This document shows, piece by piece, positions 1 through 11,589 of a stretch of 64,000 nucleotides of DNA; positions within the stretch are counted from its first letter, which is position 1; each line of letters starts with the position of its first letter. Origin of the DNA: Rhizophagus clarus (taxonomy: Eukaryota; Glomeromycota; Glomeromycetes; Glomerales; Glomeraceae); the NCBI GenBank assembly GCA_015698045.1, contig BLAL01000034.1, forward strand, positions 868,001 through 932,000, given 5' to 3'. Under the pieces are notes generated by a model that was not told the DNA's origin, made no database searches, and saw only the letters and a program-made list of their open reading frames with translations. The position numbers and the translations under genes are program-made.

Positions 1-1245
1 ACTAACAATGGTCTTTTTTTTTCTTTTTTCGTCTTTATTTCACTTTTGATTTTGATGCTCTTTCATTTTTGTCCCTTTCCCTTTCGTTTTTCACTTCTTT
101 ATTCTCTTTTCCTTTCATTTTTTCCCTTGTTTTCATTTTCGTTTCCCCTTCTATCTGTTTCTTTTATTTTTCCCTTTTTGTTTTCTTTTTTCTTCGCTTT
201 CTTCTTCCATTTTTCCATCCATTTTTCTTCCCTTTTCCTTTCGCCTTCTTTTTTGTCCTCTTTACCTTTTGTTCTTCCCTTTTACGACATGTTTTTTTAG
301 GTTTTCTGGAACTTTTCAAAAATGGAGTGGATATTCCGCTTTCATTCCTTTTTTTTACTGTATCTCTTTATCTTCGTTATTAAAAAATTTTTTTCTTCCG
401 TCTTTTCGTATTTGTTTTATTTTTGATTTTGTTCCCTTCCTCCTTTCATTTTCCTTTTCATTTTTCCTTTTTCATTCACTTTCCTTTTTCTTTCCATTTT
501 ATTTTCATTTTTGTTTTTTTTTCCTGTTTTCATTTTCATCTTCCACTCTCTGTTTCTTTCGTTTTCCCTTTTTGTTTTCTTTTTTCCTTCCATTTTTTTC
601 ATCTATTTTCCATCCCTTTTCTTTCGTCTTCTGTTTTTGTCTTTTTTACCTTTCGTCTTCCTTTTTGTCGTCATTTTATATTACAAAATTATAATGGTGA
701 TTTTATTATTTTGTGACACATTTTTCTAGGTTTTCTGGATCTTTTCAAAATGAGTGGATAATATGTTTCATTCTTTTTTTTTTACTGTATCCCTTTATCT
801 TCATTACTAACAAAATTTTTTCTTTCATTTTTTCTTTGCGTTTCATTTTTGATTTTGTTCCCTTCCACCTTTCTTTCATTTTATTTTTATTTTTGTTTCA
901 TTTTCCTCTTTGTTTCCTTTATTTTGTTCTTTTTGTTACCTCCTTCTTGTTTTTCCTTTTATTTTAATTTTCGATCCTTCCCCTTTTCATTTTTCCTTTA
1001 TGTTACTTTTTTTTCTCTTTATCTTTTCATTTTCTCTTCCATTTCTGTTCTCCTTATCTTTGTTTTAATTTTATTCTCTTTTGTTTTTTCGTTCACCTTC
1101 CCTTCGTTTTTTCTTCTTTCATCAAACATATTGTTATTTCGCTCCCTTTTGGTCTTGTCTTTTTTTCTGTTTATTTTGTTTTTGTTTTATTACTTTTCAT
1201 ATTTTGTCATTATTGTTGGGTTTCGCATCATTATCACTAGTTAGA
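1..1245 (+). repeat. Pyrimidine-rich tandem repeat tract
   Basis: The + strand is almost entirely T and C. At least two and a half copies of a unit of about 425 bp can be seen: the marker AGGTTTTCTGGA recurs near 299 and 729, each time followed by TTTTCAAAATGG/GAGTGGATA, then a T-run, CTGTATC(T/C)CTTTATCTTC, and TTTTTGATTTTGTTCCCTTCC. The window starts inside an earlier copy. Open frames here exist only because C/T-rich DNA has few stop codons; their products are Phe/Ser/Leu low-complexity and many begin at TTG or CTG. I do not call any gene. Similar tracts lie at 59430-59780 (+) and 63060-63800 (reverse orientation). Confidence 0.8.
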
Positions 1246-1777
1246 TTAAAGATAAAAGTTTTAGCTTTGAATACAATAAACTTGTTTTAGTTTTGAATAA
1301 TGTATTGTACTCTTCTATTCAATAAACTTTGAAGGAATAAATACACAAATATTTTGTGACATAAAAATTATGTTTCATACTACAGAATTTTTTTAACAGC
1401 AAATTTTTTATATTTTACGTGAGAATAAATTTTAAGTTAAAAAAATTAGCCAATCAAAAATTAGCTAATCAAAAATATTTATCACGTGATAGGGGTGAGT
1501 AATATCAGATCTCACCTGGGGTGAAGAATAAATTCACCCTAAAAAATAAATTTTTTTATTTAAATTATTATAAATTATTATAAATTAAATTAGATTTTTA
1601 ATTTTATACTTTTAATTTTAATATAAAAATAATATTCATTATTAATAAATAATTTTTTTTTTTTAATTAAAAAACATGCTTTATTGATATCAAAAAATGA
1701 TTTGAAAATACAAAATAATAACTAAACAAAACCTATCCAGTAAAACCTTTTAATGGGTGATACAGATATATTCCATA
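1246..1777. other. AT-rich spacer with a palindromic CACGTG patch
   Basis: No gene seen. Near 1480-1545 there is a less AT-rich patch with ATCACGTGATAGGGGTGAG followed by CACCTGGGGTGAAG and TTCACCCT. In reverse orientation it resembles 58978-59030 (CCACTCCAGGTGG ... CCACCCCTTATCATGTGATT), so it is probably part of a dispersed repeat rather than a promoter. Confidence 0.5.
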
Positions 1778-1785
1778 ATTATTAT

Positions 1786-1998
1786 CAGTGCTTAAAATAG
1801 AAATCAAAATTTACTGGCCAAAGATCCGGAAAGAAAATATTTTACCGGATTATTTCCGGAATCTGTAAAAATTTACCGGATAATATGGAGTTAACTTAAA
1901 ATTTTGCCGGACAAAAATCCGGAACATAAAACTTTTTACCGGCGATTTCTTAAAAATTCCGGATTCTGCCAGAATTTTATCATCTATTTTAAGCCCTG
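1786..1998. mobile_element. Short hAT-like MITE with CCGGA repeats
   Basis: 213-bp non-autonomous element. The ends are inverted: CAGTGCTTAAAATAGA on the left, and CAGGGCTTAAAATAGA when the right end is read on the minus strand. The flanks ATTATTAT (1778-1785) and ATTACTAT (1999-2006) are an 8-bp target duplication with one mismatch. The interior carries many CCGGA/TCCGG motifs in both orientations. An 8-bp duplication plus CAG-G ends is the hAT signature; no transposase is present. Confidence 0.75.
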
Positions 1999-2006
1999 AT
2001 TACTAT

Positions 2007-2477
2007 ACCTATAGTCTACTTTTCAAAAAATATAATGGAAAAACTATCTATAGAATTTATAAAGAAATAAGAGAAACAAAAAAAAGAAAAATTCTAGAAA
2101 TATTTCTAATTAAAAACAATATTAGTCTAACTAAGCTTAAGGGCTTCTAATTAGCCAAACAATTAGATTTTGAATATTTAATTAAATTAAACCCATTATT
2201 CTAATAAAGCTTTCAATCCAACAATAAATTTATTCATATCTAGCTTCATAAACTGGCAAGTTTTTAGTTGAGAGTGATTTTTATTAGAAATACTAGAGCT
2301 TGATATCTTTAAATATGATTATTAGTTATTTAATCTAAAAAAGAATTAGTATTAATACTTGTGGGCTTATTTTTATTGTCAAATCTAAAGGATTTGTAAG
2401 TTAAAAATGGAATTATAATGGTATCATGCGATTATCTTGTTATTCTAAAGTTACAAGTTATTAATTTGAATGAAAAT
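2007..2477. other. AT-rich spacer, nothing identified
   Basis: No open frame, RNA gene or clear repeat structure was found. Confidence 0.5.
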
Positions 2478-2479
2478 TA

Positions 2480-3057
2480 CCGTATATCACGGGCCACAGT
2501 ACCCCCCCCTATGCATAGTACCACCCTCAAAAAATTTGCTAGAATTTTAAAGTACCCGGGTACTTTACATAGAGAATTCTAATTTAAAGCTTAAAATTTT
2601 GTAAAATACCCAGGGTATAATACTAGGTTTATATATAATGTATATTCTGAATATATAAAAACGCCAAAACAGTCAGTTTCGGCTTTCTTTTGCATTTTTA
2701 TATATATAAAAACGCCAGAACAATCAGTTTCGGCGTTTTTTTTTACTTTACATATAAAAAACTCTGGAACAGTCAGTTTTGGCATTTTTTTTGTGTTTTT
2801 ATATATATAAAAATGCCAGAATAATCACTTTTGGCGTTTTTTTTTATTATACATATAAAAAATGCCAGAACAGTCAGTTTTGGCATTTCACCAATCTAAT
2901 TAAACCTGGGTATTATATATGACATGTACCCTGAGTATTTTAAAAATCCTGTATCCCCTCTATGTATAGTATTCACCCGTGTATAGTACCCCCGGGTACA
3001 GGCCAAAACTCCCAAAATTTGCAAGATACCCAGGGTACTGTGGCCCGTGATATATGG
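2480..3057. mobile_element. TIR element with internal hairpin array, TA target
   Basis: The terminal inverted repeats are about 25 bp: CCGTATATCACGGGCCACAG on the left, CCATATATCACGGGCCACAG on the right when reversed. Both are bounded by TA (2478-2479 and 3058-3059), as in the Tc1/mariner group. Inside (about 2655-2890) there are about five units of 60-75 bp. Each has arms such as AAAACGCCAGAAC and GGCGTTTT around CAGTCAGTTT, so each unit folds on itself. Further in, both ends carry TACCCGGG/TACCCTGGGTA blocks. No coding capacity. Confidence 0.75.
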
Positions 3058-3059
3058 TA

Positions 3060-5694
3060 TATCCTATAGAAAAAAATAACTTATTAACTTCTTTGCTTTA
3101 CTTGCTTCTTTAATAATTTAAAAGATTTGAGACCTGAATCAATTAAAAACTGATGAGACTAGCTGTTTTAGAATAAAAAAGTATCTGTTATCTCATTTGA
3201 AATATTGTTAATAACAGCTTAGAATTTTTCTTATTGTTTCCTTTTTGAAAGATTTCAGAATACTAGAAACCATTAGACTGGTAAATCATTAAGACTAATG
3301 GTCTAATTTTTTCTATTATATGATTTTAAGCACTCATATAATGGAATCAGTCTAACCTTTGCTGATAAGTATTTCTTGTGTACTCTTGTACTAATTAAAA
3401 TCATCTTATCCTATGGCTGTAAATTTATTAGAAGTGTGTAGTTATTCTATTTTTCTAATATATCATAAATTATAAGATCTAAAAGTTGTACTTATTTTTC
3501 TTCTTAAGAATAATAACTAATAATGATAATATTACCTTTTTGTAAATTATAAGTCTTATTCTCTATTTGTGACTTTTTCTCTTTATATTTAGGTATTGAA
3601 AAAGAGAAATTATCATGATTTAACTTACTGAGAAGAGTAGAAGATGAGAAACTAATATTTTTTAAATGTAATTACCCTTAATCCTAAAAGTGTATTCTCA
3701 TATGACAGGTTACTAGAAGAAATAAAGAGATTTTTTTCTTCTAGAATATTACTAGAATTCCAAACTATATATAAATAGATTCGAAGTTGAGTTTATTTAT
3801 TGATTATATAAAATTTTTAAAAAATTGCTTATTTTATGAATATTTTTGAAAATTTTTTATTCTACATATCCCTATTTTTAAAATATCTACTAATTTGATT
3901 TTAATAAAATTATATCATTAGATTTATTTTAATGAAACGAATCTAATAATTTAAATTTTATTTTGATAGCATTAATATTGATCAAGATATCCTAAATTAA
4001 AAAATTTACTATACATTATATCTAATTTAAATAAGAGATATTCAGGATCCTATACTATTATTATTACCAAAAAGTAACTGTTGTTATTGTTGTTTCTTTA
4101 GTTTCTTTTTAACAGCTTTTTTCTAACTTGAATAAGGATGTAATAAGTTATATAGGTTATAATTAATATGAAGGTATAATGTTTATTGTATTATCAAGAT
4201 TCATTAAATTTGATTAGTGCTGCTAATTCTTGAGAGTTTTTATACTGAGATTTTATTATTATTTTACAGAAATGAACTGATGCAAAAAAAAATCTTTGGC
4301 GATTATATTTTCCAAAACTTTGTCATTAATAAAAATATTAAAAAAAATAACTAAAAATATTCTTAATATATCTAAAATCTGTATTCTATCATTATGTCAT
4401 AATCCAGAATAAGGTTACTATATTTCTTAAGAAAAGCATTAAAGATAGTGCTTCTAAAAAGTGGCTAGTAATGGCAAATGACTTAAATAATATCAAATGA
4501 CTTGGATCATTTATCACATATTATTTGAATCATTCTGAAGTTAAATAACAAAAGATATAATCATTTAAAAATTATATCATATGATTTTTATAATTCTGCC
4601 CAAAATTATTGAAATTTTATGTATATTTATATAATACTCAATAATTATAAAATTACACAGTTTGTAATTTTAATTAACATTATAGATTTTACTAGCATTA
4701 TATTAAATGACTTAAATGACAAATGATCTTAAATAATTAGATCATTTAATAGTCATTTGAGAGTCATTTTAAAATAATCAAATAACTTGATTATTTTCCA
4801 TCATTACTAAGTAAAAAACATGTATATTTGATTAAAAAACTGTTCATTTTTAATCATAATTCTATCTAAAAATACTTTGATAGGTCTTTTATAATATATG
4901 TAATTTATATTAACAAACTCATTTTTTCTACTTTTTGTGCTAGTTTTATTAATAAAAAACCTGGTTTCATGACAAAATAAAAAATTTTTCTTCTATAAAA
5001 ATTTGGTTTACAAATCTACAAAAAGAGTTCCTTTTTCTTTTATCTAATAAATAATTTTATTAATTATAATATAATAAATAAATATATTTATTAAAATATT
5101 TTATTTAATTAATATTTTATTAAGAATTTTATTAATTTACTCTTATTTGAATTAAATTATCTCTTTTTCTTTATAAAAAATTTACAAATTTAATATTTTA
5201 TATTAATAAGCTAATTTTTATTAGCTAATTTTTATTTTTATAATAAAATTATTTATATTAAATTAAAACTAAAAATTACTACAGTTATTCTTCTCTAAAT
5301 TAATTTTAATATAATAAAGAATATTATATAATAAATTATTAATATGGAACAAATATTAATATATAAAAAAATTCATGATTAACTGAATTTTATTAATTAT
5401 AGATTATATACTGTTATATAAAGTAAAGTTATAAAACAGTATATATAAAAATAATCTTTTTTATAAACAAAAATAATAAAAGAATAATTTTTTTTAAATA
5501 TATAATATATGAAAAGTATAAAATGCTTTTATAAAAAATGTTTAATAGATTATTTTAATAATATCAATATTAAATTATATCATTGATTTCATTAACTTTG
5601 TATTTACATATTAGAGTTAACTTTATCTATATAATATCTATCTATTATCTGTATTTTATCTAATATTTTTATAAAAATAAAAGTAAAAAATTTT
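3060..5694. other. AT-rich repeat-poor gap
   Basis: Very AT-rich with no supportable gene. At about 4460-4815 there may be a decayed non-autonomous element: the outer ends read TAGTAATGGCAAATGACTT and, reversed, TTAGTAATGATGGAAAAT, and the interior repeats AAATGACTT/ATCATTTAA in both orientations. I could not find a target duplication. Confidence 0.45.
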
Positions 5695-5989
5695 TTAAGA
5701 AAAATAATAATAACATCCTTTTCAATCCTCTTTTACCTTAATTTTAAAAATCATGTTTTTGTTTAGCAACATAACAAAAAAAATAAATAAATTAATTAAT
5801 TAAAAAAAAATAATAAAAAATATCTTCTTCAATTTTTTCTTACCTTAATTCCAAAATTCTAGTCATACTTTTTATTTGGTAATATTACAAAAAATAAAAA
5901 AATTAAATAATTTAGTAATTAATTAAAAAAATAATAAAAAATATTTTTTTTAACTTTTCCTTACCTTAATTCTAAAAATCCAGTTACCG
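5695..5989. repeat. Decayed outer copy of satellite (left part)
   Basis: About two and a half units of the 117-bp satellite that is well preserved at 7570-9850 (anchor ACCTTAATTCCAAAAGTCC, then a TTTTCGTCTGGCAACACTAC-like block, then an A/T run). Here nearly all differences from the preserved units are C to T or G to A. Examples are CCTTAATTCTAAAAATCCAG and TTTTTATTTGGTAATATTAC. It continues at 11590 on the other side of the pogo-like insertion. Confidence 0.8.
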
Positions 5990-6290
5990 TAAGACCCCAG
6001 ACATTACTGATACAACTCATAATCATAAAAAAGAGCAAATTGATGTGAAATTTAGAAGCTAAAAAACATGTTTTTTGCAATTTTCTCGTCAACCAGTAAT
6101 CTATGTAAATTGGATGATCTTTTTTTAAAATGTAGCTCTCAATGAGATCTACAAAATAAAAAAAAGTTTATTAAAATTGGTTAAATAGATGGCGAGATAT
6201 CCTTAAAAAACTAAAAGAGCAAATTGGCTTAATTTTGAGAAAAATAGGTAAAAAAAAATGTGAGTTATTTTAGTAATGTCTGGGATCCTG
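5990..6290. mobile_element. 301-bp MITE, CAGGAYCCC-TIR family
   Basis: The left end TAAGACCCCAGACATTACT and the reversed right end CAGGATCCCAGACATTACT are inverted repeats extending to an AACTCA block. Flanks TTACCG (5984-5989) and TTACCA (6291-6296) suggest a 6-bp target duplication with one transition. The ends match the larger element at 7282-9968. It has no coding capacity. The right duplication overlaps the first bases of the pogo-like element, so it appears to have inserted into that element's left tip. Confidence 0.7.
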
Positions 6291-6679
6291 TTACCATAAA
6301 ATCTCGAATTTAAGTACCTACCAAATTTAAGCACCTTCATCACTTTTACTGCAACATTCGCATAAACTAAAATTAAATATCCTGAATTTAAGCATTCCAT
6401 TTTGCCAAAAATAAAATGTAAGCATCATGATTAAATGAATTTTTTTTTTAAAAAAAAAATACTTTTTGTAAATATATCAGACTTCTAAATGGACTACATG
6501 TTAAAGGTAAGTAATGATGAACAGGTGTATGTTAAAAAAAATTTAAGAAGTATTTTTAACATTTTTCTTTCTTTTATTTTTAAACATATTAAACTTTAAA
6601 ACTACAGTCAATTTTGATAATTTTGTGAAAAAAAATATGTAGGAAATTTTTATTTGAATTAATTGAATCAAATTATTAT

Positions 6680-6904
6680 TTAATTACTAATAATTTCAAC
6701 ATCATCATCAAACTCTTCTAAATTTTCTTTTTCATACGCTGTGATCAATTTTTCTTCATAAACCATATTATCCTCTGATCCATCCAACAAATTCAAGATA
6801 GAACACTTTTTAAATGAATTAAAACAATTTGATCTGAAACAGCATCCTAAGATCTTTTTACCCATCCACATACGTCGCTAATTCTTGTCCTTTTTAAGTT
6901 ACCC
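6680..6904 (-). pseudogene. Pogo-like transposase, C-terminal fragment
   Basis: Encodes the tail of the transposase whose body lies at 10255-11388. It reads on from that body across the hAT-like insertion. Recognisable family features are a NSFKKCSI block, then ILNLLDGSEDN and VYEE, ending in a short acidic tail. At least one TGG-to-TAG stop lies before the block (a W expected ahead of DAVSDQIV), and a frame change follows. I see this as family-typical C-terminal sequence; the assignment to pogo rests mainly on the body and the TIRs. Confidence 0.7.
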
Positions 6905-7281
6905 ATTGCAGTTAGTGTTCCGCACAAATCAAATTAGACTAAATCAGGTTAGATTTGAAATTTGATCTGATCAAATCAAATCTGAAAAGTTTAAATTCGG
7001 ATTTGAATCAAACCATTCAAATCTGATTTGAAATTTGATTTGAATTTGATTTGATTTGATTTAAATTTGATTCGACTCAAATCAAATTCAAATTCAAATC
7101 AAATCAAATTCATTCAAATAGATTTATGATTTGGTTTGATTTGTTGAATTTTAAATAAAAAAATGCATTTTGCAACGCAATATTAATAAAAAAATGTTGC
7201 GAAACGTATTTCTTTAGTGTGTTTAAGGAGGGTTGGACATCATGTGGTTGCAGTAACTACCAATAATATTTACGGTAATTA

Positions 7282-9968
7282 CAGGACCCCGAATAATACC
7301 AATATAACTCACATACGGGTTTGCGTAGAGTTTATATGAAATTACTTTTTAAACCTACAAATTGAGTTTGCGTAGATCGGTCAATTTGGGATATTATGTT
7401 TGTGTAGAGTTTATAATAGATATACGTGGATTTATTTTTAAAAAATACTAATTTCAGTAAATTAAATTACTCGGTATTTACCAAAATTTATTTTATTTTA
7501 TTTATTTTTTCACTTTTTTTCGGTATTTTATACCAAATTTATTTATTTTTATTATTCTTTTTCGGGTTTTAATACCCTAATTCCAAAAGTCCGGTCGTAT
7601 TTTTCGCCCGGCAACACTACAAAAAATAAAAAAAAAATAATTAATTTGTTAAAAAAAATACCGAAAAACACTTCACCCACCCTCCCTTACCTTAATTCCA
7701 AAAGTCCGGTCATGCTTTTCGTCCGGCAACACTACAAAAAATAAAAAAAAATCAATACTTAATTAATTAAAAAAAAAACAACGAAACATCTCCCCCAACC
7801 CTCCCTTACCTTAATTCCAAAAGTCCGGTCGTACTTTTCGTCTGGCAACACTACAAAAAAATAAAAAAAAACAATTAATTAGTTAAAAAAAATACCGAAA
7901 AACACTTCCCCCACCCTCCCTTACCTTAATTCCAAAAGTCTGGTCATGCTTTTCGTCTAGCAACACTACAAAAAAATAAAAAAAAAGGTTAATACTTAAT
8001 TAATTAAAAAAACAACGAAACACCTCCCCCAACTCTCCCTTATCTTAATTCCAAAAGTCTGGTCATGCTTTTCGTCCGGCAACACTACAAAAAGTAAAAA
8101 AAAAAGTTAATACTTAATTAATTAAAAAAAAAAACAACGAAATACCTCTCCCAACCCCTCCCTTACCTTAATTCCAAAAGTCCAGTCATGCATTTCGTTT
8201 GGCAACACTACAAAAAAATAAAAAAAAATAATTAATTAAATAGTTAAAAAAAACACCGAAAAACACTTCCCCACCCTCCTTTACCTTAATTCCAAAAGTC
8301 CGGTCATGCTTTTCGTCTGGCAACACTACAAAAAAATAAAAAAAAAACAATTAATTAGTTAAAAAAAATACCGAAAAACACTTCCCCCACCCTCCCTTAC
8401 CTTAATTCCAAAAGTCCGGTCATGCTTTTCGTCCGGCAACACTACAAAAAAATAAAAAAAAAGGTTAATACTTAATTAATTAAAAAAAAACAACGAAACA
8501 CCTCCCCCAACCCTCCCTTACCTTAATTCCAAAAGTCCAGTCGTGCTTTTCGTCTGGCAACACTATAAAAAGTAAAAAAAAAGTTAATACTTAATTAATT
8601 GAAGGAAAAAACAACGAAACACCTCCCCCAACCCCTCCCTTACCTTAATTCCAAAAGTCCAGTCGTGCTTTTTGTCTGGCAACACTACAAAAAAATAAAA
8701 AAAAAATAATTAATTAAATAGTTAAAAAAAACACTGAAAAACACTTCCCTACCCTCCCTTACCTTAATTCCAAAAGTCCGGTCATGCTTTTCGTCCGGCA
8801 ACACTACAAAAAAACAAAAAAAAAACAATTAATTAGTTAAAAAAAATACTGAAAAACACTTTCCCCACCCTCCCTTACCTTAATTCCAAAAGTCCGGTCA
8901 TGCTTTTCATCCGGCAACACTACAAAAAAATAAAAAAAAAGGTTAATACTTAATTAATTAAAAAAAAATAACGAAACACCTCCCCCAACCCTCCCTTACC
9001 TTAATTCCAAAAGTCCGGTCGTGCTTTTCGTCCGGCAATACTACAAAAAGTAAAAAAAAATTAATACTTAATTAATTAAAAAAAAACAACGAAACACCTC
9101 TCCCAACCCCTCCCTTACTTTAATTCCAAAAGTCCGGTCGTGCATTTTGTCCGGCAACACTACAAAAAAATAAAAAAAAAATAATTAATTAAATAGTTAA
9201 AAAAACACCGAAAAACACTTCCCCACCCTCCCTTACCTTAATTCCAAAAGTTCGGTCGTGCATTTTGTCCGGCAACACTACAAAAAAATAAAAAAAAAAT
9301 AATTAATTAAATAATTAAAAAAAACACTGAAAAACACTTCCCCACCCTCCCTTACCCTAATTCCAAAAGTCCGGTCATGCTTTTCGTTTGGCAACACTAC
9401 AAAAAGTAAAAAAAAAGTTAATACTTAAATTAATTAAAAAAAAAACAACGAAACACCTCCCCCAACCCCTCCCTTACCTTAATTCCAAAAGTCCGGTCGT
9501 GCCTTTCGTCCGGCAACACTACAAAAAATAAAAATAAAAAATAATTAATTAATTAGTTAAAAAAAACACCGAAAAACATTTCTCACCCTCCCTTACCTTA
9601 ATTCCAAAAGTCCGGTCATGCTTTTCGTCTGGCAACACTACAAAAAGTAAAAAAAAAGTTAATACTTAATTAATTAAAAAAAAAATAACGAAACACCTTC
9701 CCCAACCCCTCCCTTACCTTAATTCCAAAAAAAATAAAAAAAAAATAATTAATTAAATAGTTAAAAAAAACACCGAAAAACACTTCCCACCCTCCCTTAC
9801 CTTAATTCCAAAAGTCCGGTCGTGCCTTTCGTCTGGCAACACTACAAAAATAAACTGATAAATGATTAAAAAAAAGATCAGATATTTGGATTATCTGATT
9901 AGATCGGCAAGTCACATGACCCTGCCTTTATACATTTGTGAGTTATATTAGTATTGTTCGGGATCCTG
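7282..9968. mobile_element. Satellite-bearing TIR element (CAGGAYCCC family)
   Basis: The ends are CAGGACCCCGAATAATAC and, reversed, CAGGATCCCGAACAATAC, extending to AATATAACTCAC (about 32 bp, few mismatches). The flanks are TAATTA on both sides (7276-7281, 9969-9974), giving a 6-bp duplication or, less likely, TA. The left 280 bp repeats TTTGCGTAGAGTTTA; most of the rest is a satellite array. No coding region. The small element at 5990-6290 has the same ends. Confidence 0.75.
7570..9850. repeat. 117-bp satellite array with four-unit higher-order repeat
   Basis: About 20 tandem units of roughly 115-121 bp, each with CTTAATTCCAAAAGTCCGGT, a TTTTCGTCCGGCAACACTAC block, an A-rich run and a C-rich end. 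Spacers come in types: A (AATTAATTAAATAGTT ... CACCGAAAAACACTT), A' (CAATTAATTAGTT ... TACCGAAAAACACTT), B' (GGTTAATACTTAATT ... CAACGAAACACCT) and B (AGTAAAA ... AGTTAATACTTAATT ... ACCCCTCCC). From about 8095 to 9165 the order B-A-A'-B' repeats twice and begins a third time, giving a period of about 475 bp. One unit near 9725 is truncated. Confidence 0.85.
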
Positions 9969-10254
9969 TAATTACGTTTAACCAGGTCATGTATATTTAA
10001 TTCGATTTGATTTGGATTTGATTTGGATTTGTCAGATTTGATTCAGATTTGATTGAATTAGTTTAAGCTAATTTGAATTTAATTTGAAATCGAATCAAAT
10101 CTTTTTTTTTTAATTTGGATTTGAACTCAAATCTTGTTTTGAAGTTTGGATTTGATTTGCAAATCAAAATTATCAAATCGAATCAAATCAAACTTCAAAT
10201 CAAATCTGAATTGATTTGATTTGACCAAATTGTTTGCGGAACACTAATTGCAGT

Positions 10255-11388
10255 TACATCTGAACTACCCTTACTCATTATGCCATTTTTTTCGTAAATT
10301 ATCTTTAAAAGGTTTATTTATTGATATATCCAATGGTTGGCATACACTAGTTAGTTTTGCAGGAATAATAGTTAAATGGAAATTATGTTGCTTAAATTTA
10401 GTTTTAACATTTTCTTTCAAATGACCACAGAAAGAATCATAAACTATCATAGCAGGCTCTTTTGATAAATTTTCTGACATTCAAATTCTAAACAAAAAAT
10501 CTATATAATTTTTCATTAAATCTGAGGTCATCCATTCGTTATCTTGAAATCAGCAAATAACACCTTTCAGAATAATTTTATCTCAAGGTAGTTGTTTATC
10601 TTTGAAAATACAAATTGGTAGGTATTTTGTACTATCTAATGAGGCAATTATAATAAATTTATTAGATTCGAATAAATACATAAAAAAATAAAATAAAATT
10701 TAATACTTGCAAAATAAATTAAAACTACGGTAAAATAATTTTTATCATTCCCAGTAGTACAAATGTGTACTGTTTTATCTCCTTTATTATTAACTGTCAT
10801 GTTTTCTGCCATATCAAACCACACAGGGGTTTCGTTCATATTGAAAATATTATTTAAATCAAAATTATATTGTATTCTTAGCCTTATAACAAACTGTCAA
10901 AATTCATCCAATTTTTGTTCTATATCTTCAGGCAATTTCTGCAAAATTTTAATTCTTCTTTTTAATGACAGATCAAATCGTTTCATAAAAGAATTAATCC
11001 AAGATATATTTTCTTGAAATTTATATTCTCCTGCTAGATATAATGTTTAAATTGCAGGTTCTTTGAGAATTTTATACATTTGTAATCTCATTGAAATATA
11101 ATTAACAGTAAACCCTTTTTTTCTTTGTTTAATTATCTAACTATACGAAATTTTTTCTGCTTCAGGATAAAAGGCTTTTCTTCCTGGAGCTCCAGCATGT
11201 TTCTTTTTTTTGTTTTCCTTTTCCCAACTACTACTTTGTTTTATTCATCTTCTTACCATTGGAAGATCTAAATTAAAATGCTTTGCTGTGGTATTTCTCT
11301 TATTTTCTTGAGCGTATTTAACTACTGCTAATTTTTTGTCAAGTGAATAAGATGTATGCTATCTTACGCCTACTTTTTTCTGTGTCAT
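10255..11388 (-). pseudogene. Pogo-like DDE transposase, main body (broken)
   Basis: Minus-strand remnant of a CENP-B/pogo-type transposase. The N-terminal part (from ATG at 11388-11386) has a helix-turn-helix-like stretch with SLDKKLAVVKYA and stop codons. The DDE core follows: NMNETPVWFDM (usual first Asp replaced by Asn), then a gap holding an intron-like or decayed stretch. Next come MIVYDSFCGHL with the second Asp, and TSVCQPLDISINKPFK with the third Asp. Several stops and frame changes make it non-functional. The 3' end is separated by the hAT-like insertion, and a stop follows KKWHNE just before the break. Confidence 0.8.
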
Positions 11389-11589
11389 TTTCAATAAAAA
11401 TATTTTAAATCTCTATTAATATAAACACGTAAAAAAATTTTTTTTTTTAAGAAATAGGAATAAAGCGTGTAATGCTACTGATCAAAAAATTATCAAAATC
11501 TATAATAAATTAAAATTAAGCACCCTTACCAAATTTTTCAATCATATGATTGTAAAAAAAAGTATGCTTAAATTTGAGATTTTATGGTA

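Larger units (their letters stand above)
6913..10246. mobile_element. Non-autonomous hAT-like element with AAATCAAATC subterminal repeats
   Basis: The ends are TAGTGTTCCGC and its exact inverse GCGGAACACTA. The flanks ATTGCAGT (6905-6912) and ATTGCAGT (10247-10254) are a perfect 8-bp target duplication, diagnostic of hAT-type integration. Behind each end lie about 220 bp of short AAATCAAATC/GATTTGATTT repeats in both orientations (6920-7150 and 9990-10235), like subterminal transposase-binding clusters. No hAT transposase is inside; the interior is largely another TIR element. Confidence 0.85.
6294..11587 (-). mobile_element. Pogo-like (Tc1/mariner superfamily) transposon, interrupted
   Basis: Terminal inverted repeats CCATAAAATCTCGAATTTAAG (left) and CCATAAAATCTCAAATTTAAG (right, reversed) are bounded by TA at 6292-6293 and 11588-11589. 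The minus strand carries a decayed DDE transposase with a CENP-B/pogo layout. A hAT-like element (6913-10246) interrupts the transposase near its C-terminus. Without that insertion and its duplicated 8 bp the element is about 1.95 kb, a normal pogo size. Confidence 0.85.

Noticed and set aside
46..1290. Many overlapping plus-strand frames at the window start
   Set aside because: Low-complexity translation of a T/C tandem repeat, several starting at TTG or CTG.
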